The position numbers and the translations under genes are program-made. A stretch of DNA of 64,000 nt from Drosophila pseudoobscura (taxonomy: Eukaryota > Arthropoda > Insecta > Diptera > Drosophilidae). The notes beneath the pieces are model-generated. The model ran no database searches. It was not told the DNA's origin and was given only the letters and a program-made list of their open reading frames with translations. Below are positions 15,892-27,651 of the stretch, piece after piece. Numbering within the stretch: the first letter of the stretch is position 1; the number at the start of each line of letters is the position of its first letter. The stretch lies in contig NC_046683.1 in NCBI RefSeq assembly GCF_009870125.1, positions 8,122,001 through 8,186,000 on the forward strand. The letters run 5' to 3'.

Positions 15892-16945
15892 CGGATGGTC
15901 CTCGAAAGAGAGCAGGTGTGGTGACGACTTTGGATACCTGTCATACCTGTTCGTTCATACATGCAGAGAATATCCCACAAAACTTGTGTCTTTCCTTTCG
16001 CTTTCCTTAGTTCTTACTGCAACTATTCTGATCTATAGAGTACACTGATTTCTGGCATATGTATCCATACTGGTACACTAAATGATGGTTTTGGAAAATA
16101 TTGGAGAATCGTATACAGTTCCAAAGACTTGCTGAAATGTCGCTTATTTATATATTATTCTATTATTGGTATTGCCATTCATTTGTTATCATGGAAGTCA
16201 ATCCATATACATATATATCGCGATTCAGGGTACTCAGGATCAGTTTTTTGTTACGAAAGTATCTACTTATATCGTCACTGGAGTACATCTTAAGTTTAAA
16301 GCTGTTGTACTCGGAAGTATATACTCGTAAATTGCTAGACAGATAACCCAATCACAAATAATAACGAGGGGGAACGTTATGAGTAGCAGCTAGGGCCGGT
16401 ACTTCGCCAGAACGCGCGGATGGTCCTCGAAGGAGAGCAGGTGTGGTGACGACTTTGGATACCTGTCATACCTGTTCGTTCATACATGCAGAGAATATCC
16501 CACAAAACTTGTGTCTTTCCTTTTGCTTTCCTTAGTTCTTACTGCAACTATTCTGATCTATATAGTACACTGATTTCTGGCATATGTATCCATCCATACT
16601 GGTACACTAAATGATGGTTTTGGAAAATATTGGAGAATCGTATACAAACATACAGTTCCAAAGACTTGCTGAAATGTCACTTATTTATAGATTATTCTAT
16701 TATTGGTATTGCCATTCATTTCTTATCATGGAAGTCAATCCATATACATATATATCGCGATTCAGGGAACTCAGGATCAGTTTTTTGTTACGAGAGTATC
16801 TACTTACATCACTTGAGTACATCTTAAGTTTAAAGCTGTTTTACTCTGAAGTATATACTCGTAAATTGCTAGACAGATAACCCAATCACAAATAATAACG
16901 AGGGGGAACGTTATGAGTAGCAGCTAGGGCCGGTACTCCGCCAGA
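15892..16945. repeat. Direct tandem duplication, about 525-534 bp per copy
   Basis: Two head-to-tail copies, 15892-16416 and 16417-16945, are nearly identical by eye. Both contain CGGATGGTCCTCGAA at the left and the CAGCTAGGGCCGGTACT block at the right. Differences are single bases plus small indels (for example ATCCATCC versus ATCC, and an added AAACATA). The right end of each copy enters a DINE-1-like fragment, so the duplication happened after that element inserted. The divergence is low, suggesting a fairly recent event. Confidence 0.9.
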
Positions 16946-17470
16946 GGGCGCACATAATGCACGACAAAGAGTGTGTGAGAGAGAGAGACAGAAAATGAGT
17001 GAGCGGCGGGGCCACGCTACGTAGAAACCGAAATTTCATTTATTCCGTCTGGCTATTATAATGATCCGATCTGATCCAGATTCTGCAGTCTGGAAGATAT
17101 GATTATTTTCTATATTTCTGCGTTTTTGGGTTTCTGGTTTCTTCAACTTCTTCAAAATTGTGAATGCCACAGATTTTGCTTCTTTGTGGGGGTGGAAGAG
17201 AGCGGGGCAAACTTGATATAGTGTGATATCACAGTGGTCAGAATACAAAAGTTCCTTGCTCTAGTTCTTATAGGCTCTGAGAACTAGGCATCAAACAAGA
17301 CGGACAGAACTTGGCGTTATCGACTCGTCTATTGATGCTAATCAAGAATATATAAACTTTATGGGGTCGGAAACGCTTCCTTCTGGGCGTGACACACATC
17401 ACTTTTCCGCACAAATCTAATATTCCCCATACTCTTTTTGATTATCGGGCATAAAGAGAAACGAAAAAAT
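16865..17470 (-). mobile_element. DINE-1/INE-1-like (Helentron-derived) fragment
   Basis: The plus strand shows ATGCTAATCAAGAATATATA followed by ATGGGGTCGGAAACGCTTCC and a CTTCTGG block. I recall the reverse complement of this as the start of the Drosophila INE-1/DINE-1 consensus, so the element lies on the minus strand. The left part (AACGAGGGGGAACGTTATGAG) is shared with the fragment at 62.1 kb. It has no coding capacity. The assignment is from memory of the consensus. Confidence 0.7.
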
Positions 17471-17568
17471 AGATGGCTGTATGTTGGTATGATCTAATAC
17501 TCCGGAAATAGGCACGACACGGCTTGCTTTTTAGGTTACCCAATCGAAATTTTGGACTCCAAACTCAC

Positions 17569-17604
17569 CCTTATGTGCAGAAAATTTTCGAATATCTTGT
17601 CCAT
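17569..17604 (-). CDS. Candidate alternative first coding exon (MDKIFENFLHIR)
   Basis: On the minus strand a TATATATAAAAG box lies near 17680-17668. The frame then stays open after its last stop, reaches ATG at 17604 and runs 12 codons to the donor GGGTGAGT. The exon ends in phase 0. The second exon of the downstream P4-ATPase (acceptor at 13423) also begins in phase 0, so this could be an alternative start for that gene, giving MDKIFENFLHIR joined to GSRVST. No other acceptor was found that fits better. This is inference only. Confidence 0.4.
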
Positions 17605-20600
17605 CTTGCCTTTGATCCACTTATCCGGTACGTGAATGCGGTACGAGTATACGATTAGTGTCCGTTTCTTTTATATATATATATTTACGTTTTGGGGGAC
17701 AGTGTAGCACGGCACCGACGCGAAACAATAGCATAACTACTACTGACCGATTTCTGTATCTCTCCGGCAAAGGCTTCGTTTAACTCGAATTGGTCGTATT
17801 GCTTATCGGGAATATACAATATACCTTACTGGGAAACCAATAGGCACCCAATCTCTCTCTCTCTCCCTCTCGGTATGTGTTGTCCAATGGGTTGAGCTAA
17901 GGATTGGCCACCGGCAAAAGCCGAAGCTCGCACACTCTTTGCCAGAGATAAACCAATCTTATCTGCCGAATGGAGACGACTGTTTTTGTGCCATTTAGGC
18001 ATCTAGGTACTATGGTATACGTTGCACTGAGAGTTGGTTCCACAAACTGTACATGTGCACAAGTATAAGAGTAGCACTGAGTTCCGTATTCGAATCAGGC
18101 TCGAATGCCAATCATTTGCGGGCAAAGAGACGTCATCAAAGTGCACAGACGTTATCTTTATAGGTTACACCTTGCTTATCTGACGCGATGGCATGACTTT
18201 ACAGGTTCGGTTCTACTTCCACCAAAAGCACAGAAACAATTAATAATAATAACCATCGACACACACAAAAAAATAGAACCTTCAAAGACCAACTTTCAAT
18301 CGAATTGTAAGGTTGTAAACGATCACGAGAACCAAACCGATAGATAGTCCCAACGAGAGAGCCCAATTTCTTCCACTTACATCCGTGCAAGAGAACTTTG
18401 GGAGCACTACGAGTACGGGTGTAATCCGCTATTGCCCGTGGCCCGTAGTCGGAGTGTTTCTCTTTTGAGGCCTCGCAGTCGCACGGCGCTCTCTTGAGGC
18501 GAGACCTGGCCATATCTAAACACATACTGCCAAAAAACGGGAACTGATAAGATTACCATAACAATATCTAAGTGCCCTCACCTCAGCTGACTAATCAGAG
18601 AGCGAGTCCCATCAAAAGGTGAGCCGCACTGAAGTGGCATGTTTGGGTAGCTGGCTGGTAGTTCACTGTACGAGTACTGGTACTCTTAGCTGGTATGATT
18701 TGAAGTGATATCTCTATCCTTTCGTCACCATGATTGAGGAACTTTTTAGCTCTGCCTCCGCCTTACAGGGTCGTCATATCGCAATCCATAAACATTGCTT
18801 CGATATCAGATGGATATCTGGCGGGACTATAGCCCTCAGTTTTACAACATTGCATTTCACAATTATTATACTTGCTTGGGTAATAGAGTAAAACAAACTT
18901 CTTACGGATAGAAATTGCTAATCTTTTTTTGTTCGTTGCCGAAGATTCAAATACTCTTATTGGTTCGATGAGAAGGCATATAAATAATGTCTCAATCTGT
19001 AAACTTTGATTTCTACATATACATATCCACTTAATCTAATCTTAAAGCTAGTCGTTTCCAAGATATGATATAAATAGTCCTTGTATTTGTGTAATACATA
19101 TATTTCAGATTGGAAGACTTCACATATTTATGTCTTGCTTGGTTTTGGTTCCTTTTTGGGTATATTATATTCAATTACAACTTTTAATCAATGAAAAAAA
19201 AAACTATACACAATATACTCCGAATACCATGTGGATTTCATTTCACTTCAAAAGAATACTACTATTTCGATTATTACATGATAATGGGAGGGTGTTTCAA
19301 CGGTTTGGCTTAGGGGCTTGGGACTTAGGGCTATCTGATCCTTGGGTGAACACATACCATTTTGCTTGTGATTAAATATAGGTGTTTTGAGTGTTCTCCG
19401 CCGCGCACCGACTGCGCCCGAGGTCCTAACTGAACGAGCGCTTATTCGTACAAGAAAAATATATTGAATTTTATTGTTCACATATGTAGAATGCGTTGAG
19501 GGGATATATGTGTTTCCTGTTATATACAAGGTTCACTGGAAAGAGAAGCCTCCATGCGCAAACTGATCTATCGGCAAACTGTCGAAGAACCGTTGATAGC
19601 GATACAACTAACAATGATATATAAACATTTGTATGTGCGCCTGCCTGCCCCATGCATATAGTATACGACGTATAACCCATACCCACACCCAGCCAGGCGA
19701 CTTAAATACTTATAGATATTGTTAAATGCGTGCAAATACTTGGCACAGGGACAGGGAGCTGCCTACCACTCATAAATAAATCGCAAAGAGAGTTCTCGGT
19801 CAGCATACTTTTGTAGCAACAAGCAATAAGAGTACATATACGGAAATTCTAACCCATAGGAACGATCGCCCTCAAACAGGAGGGAGCTCTCTCTCTCTGG
19901 AGGCTCTCGAGGCTCTCCTAACCCGTCTTTCGTGGACTGCTGTCAGCGATTTGACATTAGCCAAAGAGAGATAAAGTTGATAACAATATCTTATCGTGTA
20001 GCATTGAATCAAACACACATACTCGTACTCTGAAATTTAAGCAACTGTATCTGGACTTGACTCATTCGCGATGATAGCGTCTGTTGTGTCTGAGGCGCCC
20101 AGTCGATGGCTAAACAATTTTGCTTGGCTAATACTTTGGCAGCTTACGTTCCCGTACGTTCCCGGGCAACATTGTTCCAGTCAAAAGGTAACTATAAACA
20201 AATGGAAAAGCTATCTATTGATGGCCAGAAATACCCATGCTCACCATGCTACGAGCATGCATATGACCAGCGTGATTCATTCCCCATTTGGGTTTTCTTG
20301 CCCCCAACTTGATCGATCAGTCGTAAATTGGCTTGGAGCCTTACACATGTTTTGATTTATTTCGAGTGCGAGTGCACCCATTGGTATGGTAAGCATGTGA
20401 GAAAGTTGTACATCTGGAAGTGCACATAGGGGCTTAATTTTGTACTTTGCAAATATATTTTTAGATCTGAAAATATAGAGGGTTGCACAAGTAACATGCC
20501 TGGTGGTTATCGTTACATTGAATTCTAAACTTAATGGATTTTATTGAGATGTATATACTATATGCATACCGTTGTCCCTTCCGTTTTATAGATCGGATTG

Positions 20601-20758
20601 AACCGTTTAGGGTCTTATGCTTGGATTATAATTCCCTAACATATTATATACATCACTAATTCCTAATTCCTTCCTACTAATACTCACATACCTTTCTCGT
20701 AATTAGTAATTGTATTTGTGTGTTTTAATGCTTGCTTAGTTCTTTTAGTAAGTTTAGT
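17605..20758. other. Spacer with GATA-type motifs and one candidate exon
   Basis: Mostly AT-rich, with no recognised gene. AGATAA/TTATCT-type motifs recur at roughly 17947-18180, 18543-18570 and 19968-20000. A possible minus-strand exon lies at 18381-18525. CT microsatellites lie at 17852-17870 and 19888-19897. Confidence 0.35.
18381..18525 (-). CDS. Candidate minus-strand exon of unknown gene
   Basis: The frame opens with ATG at 18525 (MCLDMARSRLKRAP) and runs 48 codons to a perfect GTAAGT donor after GGAT, ending in phase 1. A reasonable acceptor (GTTTTTTGGCAG) sits directly before it, so it may instead be internal. The phase does not fit the P4-ATPase acceptor at 13423, and joining them gives an early stop. 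No domain is recognised. It could equally be a non-coding 5' exon. Confidence 0.25.
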
Positions 20759-21421
20759 TCTAATTTTCCTCGAATATTAGTCTGACACGTCGCGCGTCAT
20801 GCGGTGGCGCCCCTCGTTCAGCTGGGCGGGAGGAGGTCTGCGTTCCTGCCTGGGATCCGTGCCTTCTGCTAGTGTCGGATGGGCCACTTGACGGTACAGT
20901 CATGGCATATCAACGTCAAAATATAAAACAAATTAAAAAAAGATACTCGTATGCACTACAAATATCTGACCATATCTTACATACAAATATTGTATGCATG
21001 TACTATATATAATTTTGTATATATATAATATTGATAACACTATTTCCCCGATATTCCAGGAAAAGCTTTTCAATGATTTTATTATTATATGTACATACAT
21101 ACATATGCATTCACACGTACCTGGGCGACGGTTTCGCTTTCATGAGGGGCCGGTCGTAGGACTTCGAACTGGAAATGGTGTGTCACCATCATCGATACGA
21201 GCAATTCCAGACAACTTAGTCACTTCCATTGATTTAGTGGGCGCGATTATTACTATTTTCAATTGGGCAGTACCATTGTCTGGCAGTGTGAGGCCTGAAG
21301 TCTGAGTATGCATTTTTATAATGGGTTCCATGAAAACAAAGTAATTAATAGAATTTTTTACAAAAAGAGAAGGGGGAGTCTTACCTCAATTCTTTGGAGC
21401 ATCTGATTCTGAAGGATTTGG
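20759..21421 (-). CDS. Candidate 3' exons of an unrecognised gene
   Basis: Read on the minus strand, a short exon 21421-21383 (LQILQNQMLQRIE) ends in GAG and the donor GTAAGA. A 72-base intron with a pyrimidine tract reaches ATACTCAG, then an exon from 21310 continues in phase (TSGLTLPDNGTAQLKIVI) to a stop at 21140. An internal acceptor (CCATTTCCAG) at about 21168 and the donor GTACGT at about 21120 could instead lead to a GC-rich open exon near 20912-20759. Both frames and splice sites look genuine, but no start or upstream exon was found and no domain is recognised. It may be the remnant of a gene copy. Confidence 0.35.
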
Positions 21422-21594
21422 AGTCTTTACATCTCGGACTTTGTGCCGTTTACCAATGGAATGGATGGATACCTATGCATGTATCCATCACTCAGTCTTA
21501 AACTATGATTTATAGGCCAGAGGATGGGTTAAGCCTCCCAATAAGCCTTTAGCCGTGAGTAACCATCATCATATACAGTTTATCTGTCATAAGG

Positions 21595-21925
21595 CATCAA
21601 TCTATACCAAATGGAACTAATTATTAATCATTTAAAGGTAAGGGCTATCTCTCTTCTCTCCATCAGAGGGCGCACACTGCACGAGGGAGAATGTGTAAGG
21701 GGAGTGTGGATACCAAATTTGGTTGCTCTAGCTTTAATGATCTCTAGGTGTTTATCGGGAGGAACAAACAGACATGGCTATATCGACTCGGTCATTTATG
21801 CTGATCAAGAATATATATATTTTATGAGGTGGAAAACGCTACCTTCTTGGTGTTACACACATCCACTTTCACCATACATCTAATATATGTACATACCTAC
21901 CCCTATACTCTTTAAGTATCGGTTA
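21595..21925 (-). mobile_element. DINE-1/INE-1-like fragment
   Basis: The plus strand carries CATCAGAGGGCGCACACTGC, then ATGCTGATCAAGAATATATA and a GTGTTACACACATCC end. This matches the order in the fragments at 16.9 and 62.1 kb. It is internally shortened and non-coding. Confidence 0.65.
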
Positions 21926-23134
21926 TAAAAACCAAGCACATTGATGGAATAACATTTCTATAGAACCTCTTAGTGGAATTCAATTTTTTTGAATTTCATT
22001 GCATATTTTTGGGTATAAGTGAGTATTATAGTTATTTTTTAACTACTCTCAAAGTTTTATTCATACAAATAGATTCCCAGGTAAAAGTATTTTGTTTTTA
22101 ATTAACAAAAAAAAAGTATACTGATTATATATATTACGCACCACAATAAATCTCATAAATTCTAAAAAGAAATCACATAAATACTTTCAACACAATATTA
22201 ATGTTTTTTTTATTTTTATACAATTGTAGGTCTTAAATAAATCAGAAGTTAAAACCAATAATTATGCCCAACAAGGCCTTCAGGGTGTCAAAATAAAAAG
22301 TACATGTATATCAGATAATAAAGAAATAGAAAATTAATTGACAGCTGTAATTTATAGTTTGTTATCTTTTCAGTTGAAAATAGTCTCGTTAAAGAAAAGA
22401 AAAATCTACTGGCGAGAGAGTCCAGAGCTCAACGACCTTCATTTGAATGGTGGTAATCGAATTGGTATAATGCTGCTGTTGCTACTACACCTACTGATTA
22501 TACGGTTAGTGCCCACCAGATATCAAGCGGATTTGATATGGGAATCTTAAATAGCCGCTAGATAACTTTAATCAATTTCGAACAGAACCAAAGGCTGATA
22601 GACGGACACGAAAAAAATTCCAAAGAGGTTCATGGGGGTTTGGGCATGGATCGTGTAAGATCCGTGGATCGTGAAAGAGTGATGAGGAGAAGAATCTAAT
22701 CGAAAGATAATCGTAGATACTCCACAAGTAGTGGGCTAACACTCGACTCCGAAAGCGTAGAGCTAATCTATCGTCACCGGAAATTCAAATCATTTACTAA
22801 ATGGAATAACAATAAAAACATATCAAAACAAAACATATGGATTGGATACCCTTCTGACAGTCCACTTACAGTTCAATAAACACTCGAAGTGTTTATAAAT
22901 ACATGCCATTATTGGGTCCTAATCAAACTCTGGGCAATTTCGGTGGCAATTTTGTCGCCAATCCACGATTGCCCAAGAGTCAGTCTTTCTTTTGTCCCAG
23001 AAGGTAGCACGCGCGCGCACTATATTCTCTACGATTATAATGATTTAAGCTAAATACAAACTGAAAGAACATATATAAAGTAGACATATATGTAGATAGA
23101 TAGATAGATAGATATATTATTAAATAGTTGTGAT
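21926..23134. other. Upstream region of P4-ATPase 2
   Basis: AT-rich spacer with no convincing exon. A (GATA)n microsatellite at 23094-23114 lies directly before the start codon, so the CG9981-like 5' UTR includes it or begins just after it. Confidence 0.4.
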
Positions 23135-26100
23135 ATGGGTGCATCCAAGAAGAAGCTCGCTGATCCACTGCGGATACAAATCGGTGGTGGTGGCATCAAT
23201 GGTGACCCCAAAAAGCAGCCGCAGCCCCTCAATCGTGTGACGACTACCAAGTACACCTGGATGACATTCCTGCCCCTCAACTTTTACGAACAGTTCCGCA
23301 GAGCGGTCTACTTTTACTTTCTGATCATCACAATCGTCTCATTCTTCGTGAGTAAGTTTTGTGCATATTTTAAGCATGCCCAAACTAATTGTAGATCTTC
23401 TATTCCAAAAACAGATGACACGATATCTCCGCTTGTTTCATTGATTCCTTTGCTGTTTGTTATGGTCATAACAGCCCTAAAAGAGGGCCTGGAGGACCTC
23501 TCACGTTCAAGGAGTGATAAAATTGTCAACACTGCCAGAGGTACATATTTTTCATAGTCAAGGGAAATTTATTCATCCGTATGCTGCCGTTCCTTTCCAG
23601 TCACCGTCATCCGCAATGGCCAGGAGCAGTGCATCGACTCGGAGTTCATTGTACCCGGCGATCTTGTGGTTGTGACCAGCAATGGCGACATACCCTGCGA
23701 CCTGGTGCTCCTCCAGTCATCGCGAACAGACAACAAGTGCTTTATTACCACAGCCAATCTGGATGGCGAAACGAATCTGAAGACCATCTTTGCCCCAACG
23801 AACTACACGCTCGCCATGGAGGGCTGCATTGTGTGCGAGGCGCCAACCCCGGATCTCTACAGCTTCAATGGACGGCTAGAGCCGGAGAGTGATGGCCAGG
23901 CTCTTCCGTTGACGCTTGAGAATCTGCTGTTGCGTGGCGTTCGTGTCAAGGGCACGGAGCGTATAGTGGGCTGTGCCATCTACACGGGAATGCACACTAA
24001 GCTGCAGCTGAACAGCCGCTATACGGGCAACAAGTCCGCTTCCAGCGAGAAGTACATCAACAAATTCATGGTGGCTCTCATCCTAGGCATGATAGTCGTT
24101 GTGGTGATACTATACATGATCGAACGGCACAAGGAGGCCAAAGTGGTGCCGACAATGCCGTACCTGGGACCACCGCCGAACTTCAATTCGTTCTGGCAAA
24201 TCTTCGAGGACTTCCTGTCCTTTCTGCTGCTGTTCAACTACATGGTGCCAATATCCGCCTACATGAACATCGAGCTGTATCGCATAGCCGGCTCGCACTT
24301 CATGCAATCCGATCTGCATTTGTACGACGAGGAGACCGATCAGCCCTGCCAGGTGAATGCCTCCAATCTGAATGAGGAGTTGGGACAGGTCAACATTCTG
24401 TTCTCGGACAAGACCGGCACTCTCACCAAAAACCTCATGAACTTTCTCAAATGCTATGTGGCCGGCAGGGACTACCATCTGCAGAGGACCCAGCTCTATT
24501 CGCCAGCCTCCGATGAGAAGTTGGATCTGGAAATGCTGGAGGTAAGGGGCTTAGCATTGAAAATGTGATCGCAAATAAGGTTTCGATTCACTTACAGACG
24601 GAGGCCATCAAGTTCTTTGAGGCTTTGACCATCTGCCATACGGTGGAACTGCTGCCGCTGTCAGGTGAAGGCTGCTCCTCCGAAGCAGGACTATCCGAAA
24701 AGAGTAGCCTTATGTCGACTGGCGATGTTGTGGGCCGATACCAGGCCTCCAGTCCCGACGAGAAGGCCCTGCTCGAGGGTTGTGCCAATCTGGGTTTGGT
24801 TTTCGAGGGCTGCCACAGCAATCGCCTACGCGTTCGTCGCTATCCAAATGGAGAGGAGCTGCAGTACGAGCGTCTTCATGTGCTCGAATTTAGCTCGGAA
24901 CGGAAGCGTATGAGCGTCATTGTTCGGGATCGGCAGGGCACCATCTGGCTGTATAGCAAGGGTGCCGAAAGCATTATCTTTCCGCGCTGCAACAGGAGTC
25001 CCGAGCTGGTTCGGACCGATGCTCAGATCACGGAATATGCTAAGCAGGGTCTGCGCACTCTGGCCGTGGCCAGACGCATCCTCACCGAGGAGGAATACAC
25101 CAGCTTCATGACCCAATACAGGAATTCAAATATACAGCTGGACAACAGGAAGGACCTCATAGCGAAGTGCTACGAAACTGTGGAAATCGGACTCGATCTG
25201 CTTGGGGCCACTGCTTTGGAGGATGCCCTGCAGGATAATGTGGGCGAGACAATGGGTGCTTTGAGGGCTGCGGGCCTAAAGATATGGGTACTCACTGGCG
25301 ACAAGGTGGAGACCGCCTTCAACATTGGCCTCGCCTGCCAGCACATATCTCCCGAAGCACGGGTACACTATATGGTAAATGTGACCGAACAACCGAAGCT
25401 ACTGTCACAGCTCGGAGAAATTGATGCTGCCATCGGAAAGCACTCAGAGGATGCCCTGGTGATTGATGGCGTCACGGTGGCCGCCCTGCTGACACACACG
25501 CCCAACGAGTTTGCTGATGTGGCCCTCAAATGTGGAGCCGTACTGTGCTGCCGCTTAAGTCCGCTGCAGAAGAGCGAAATTGTGACACTAATCAAGCGAA
25601 GGAAGAAGAGCCACATCACGGCGGCCATTGGAGATGGAGCAAACGATGTGTCCATGATACAGGAGGCGCACATTGGCATTGGGATCGCGGGGCGTGAGGG
25701 CAAGCAGGCGGCACGCAGTGCGGACTATGCGATTGCCAAGTTCGAGATGCTACAGCGTCTGCTCCTCGTCCATGGGCACTACAACTCGGAGCGACTGGCC
25801 TTCCTGGTGCTCTTCTACTGCTACAAGAATATCATCATCACTGGGTGCATGGCCCTGTTCCAGGTCTACGATCTGTATTCGGCCACAAATGTGTACAACT
25901 CTCTGTTTTTGTGGCTGTTCGATATTGTCTATATCTCGTTCAGTTTTACCATTTTGGCTATATCCGATAAACCGTACAGCGAGGAGACGCTTCTTAGGTG
26001 AGTCCTTGGGTATTGGTTGGAATCGTACGTCTGTATATCCTTTTGGTGTCTCTCTCTCTCTCTCTCTTTAGATATCCAGAACTTTACAAGCAACTGTCCC

Positions 26101-26597
26101 ATAACAAGCAGACATCGTGGGGTATCTTCAGCATGTGGATACTCAATGGTGCTCTCCAGTGTCTCATTATATTCTACTTTGCCTATGCCGTACTCAATGA
26201 CGACAATGTAGTGTACAATGTGGGGCAGACCGCTGGTTTCCAGACCTTTGGCACCATGCTCATAACTATTATTGTGATTGTGGGCAACCTGAAGCTCCTG
26301 CTGGTGGCCCACTACATGACCTACCTGAACTTTGCCATTATTTTGGCCTCCATTGGCGCCTTTATGCTGACAACGTACCTTTACAATCTGCTTACTAGCT
26401 CGGAGCTCTACTTGGTCTACAATCTGCTGCTGGGCTCTCTGCCCATTTGGCTATATACGATCATATGCTCGGTGACTTGTTTACTACCCGATTTCACAAT
26501 GAAGGTCGTTAAGGACATGCTCAGGCAACCAACGCCGCCATCCGACATAAAGCGAGCACCAAATGAATGCGACAATCCTAAAGATGTGAATGTCTGA
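23135..26597 (+). CDS. P4-type phospholipid-transporting ATPase (CG9981-like)
   Basis: A second flippase, 1069 residues. Exons: 23135-23351, 23415-23540, 23601-24541, 24598-25997 and 26072-26597, all GT-AG and in phase. The first intron uses the GTAAGT one base after a competing GTGAGT; only the former keeps the frame (FFV then NDTISP). Motifs: DGETNLKT, PISA in M4 where most flippases have PISL, phosphorylated Asp at about 384 in [36 protein letters not shown], and the C-terminal helices ending at LLPDFTMKVV. It is a paralogue of the ATPase at 8.9-14.0 kb and is transcribed away from it. It lacks that gene's long N-domain insert and last intron. AATAAA signals lie at 26620 and 26635. The name is from recalled synteny. 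Confidence 0.93.
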
Positions 26598-27370
26598 GAA
26601 ACTTTTATAAAGTATAATGAATAAAATGAATACAAATAAAATTGCATGTCTTACTGGGGGGTACTCTATGATTTTTCCATGAGGTGGATGCCACTGTTCG
26701 CTATTTGAGAGGGTTTTAGGGCACAGTTACTAAAAAAAAGATGTCTAAGTATGATATCACTGGAGTCTGCTTTGTTACTTTTAGTCTCTGAAAACTGGGA
26801 TTTCTTGACTCGGATATTGATGCTGATCAAGAATATATATCTTTCCATTTGACTTTTGAAGAGATTCTAAAATTGGGCGTTATTCGCCGATTGGCGCACT
26901 CTGTTTTTACGAGTAATGAGTAATTTGCCCATCTGTTCATTTTCTTTTGGACAAGGATTTTTGGACTAGTTCTGGTTCTGAGGAGCTGTCCAATACTCAA
27001 TCTCTAAATTGCTAAAACTTAGAATAAAGAGCGGTAATATCAGAGAGTTAGTGAAGTCTTAATAGTTGGTCGTTACATTCTGACCCTCTCTAGGTGATTC
27101 CCCATGCAGCCTTTTTAGAGATGCGCTTTTTGTATCGATAAGCTCATATCACATTTATGACGATAATGGACCGAGTAAAACTCATTTACAGAAGCGATTT
27201 GTACATTTATACAAATGCTATCGACTACAGATTCGTGATCCTTCAAAAATGCCCAACAAAAAGTGATCTTGTCCTGCTTCAGACGGGTTCTTATCAAAAT
27301 TAAAATATATATCGATATATTGATACATCCATATATTCACATCCCTATATTAAACATATGGTCACACTAC
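26598..27370. other. Spacer between P4-ATPase 2 and the TH1 promoter block
   Basis: Contains the 3' UTR of the ATPase and a short DINE-1-like remnant. A Motif-1-like TGGTCACACTAC lies at 27359-27370. No gene is supported. Confidence 0.5.
26740..26850 (-). mobile_element. Short DINE-1/INE-1-like remnant
   Basis: The plus strand contains GACTCGGATATTGATGCTGA followed by TCAAGAATATATATC, the same core seen in the larger fragments. Only about 100 bases are recognisable. Confidence 0.5.
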
Positions 27371-27580
27371 AATAAAAGTATGATGGCATGGCTAAATGTT
27401 CTAAATATAGCTAGAAATATTCGACGGAATATCAAAAACGAAGAATATGTAAAATAGAACTTGAATTCGTCAGTATATTTACGGTATATTTTGAAAATGA
27501 GGCGGTATGTTTCGGTATATTTCTGAGGGTCGGACGGTATATTTTATCGATAAGTCCGCGGTCACACTGATGGTCACACT
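27371..27580 (+). promoter_or_regulatory. TH1 core-promoter block (repeat copy 1)
   Basis: It holds a series of GGTATATTT-type units, a TATCGATAA site (DRE consensus) at about 27546 and two GGTCACACT sites (Motif 1, the M1BP site) at about 27559-27580. The TH1 start codon is about 70 bases further on. DRE and Motif 1 are standard housekeeping core-promoter elements in flies. The whole block is repeated, inverted on the map but in the same transcriptional orientation, before nonA at 61366-61556. Confidence 0.8.
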
Positions 27581-27651
27581 ACAAAAAAAATTTGCTAAAC
27601 AAAATAAGTAAAAAGTGAATATTTGTTAATGTGCATTCGATTTTCCGGAAA

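Noticed and set aside
16101-16880. Two similar plus-strand frames (IYILFYYWYCHS type) in the 15.9-16.9 kb region
   Set aside because: Their similarity reflects the tandem DNA duplication; the frames are AT-driven and lack gene features.
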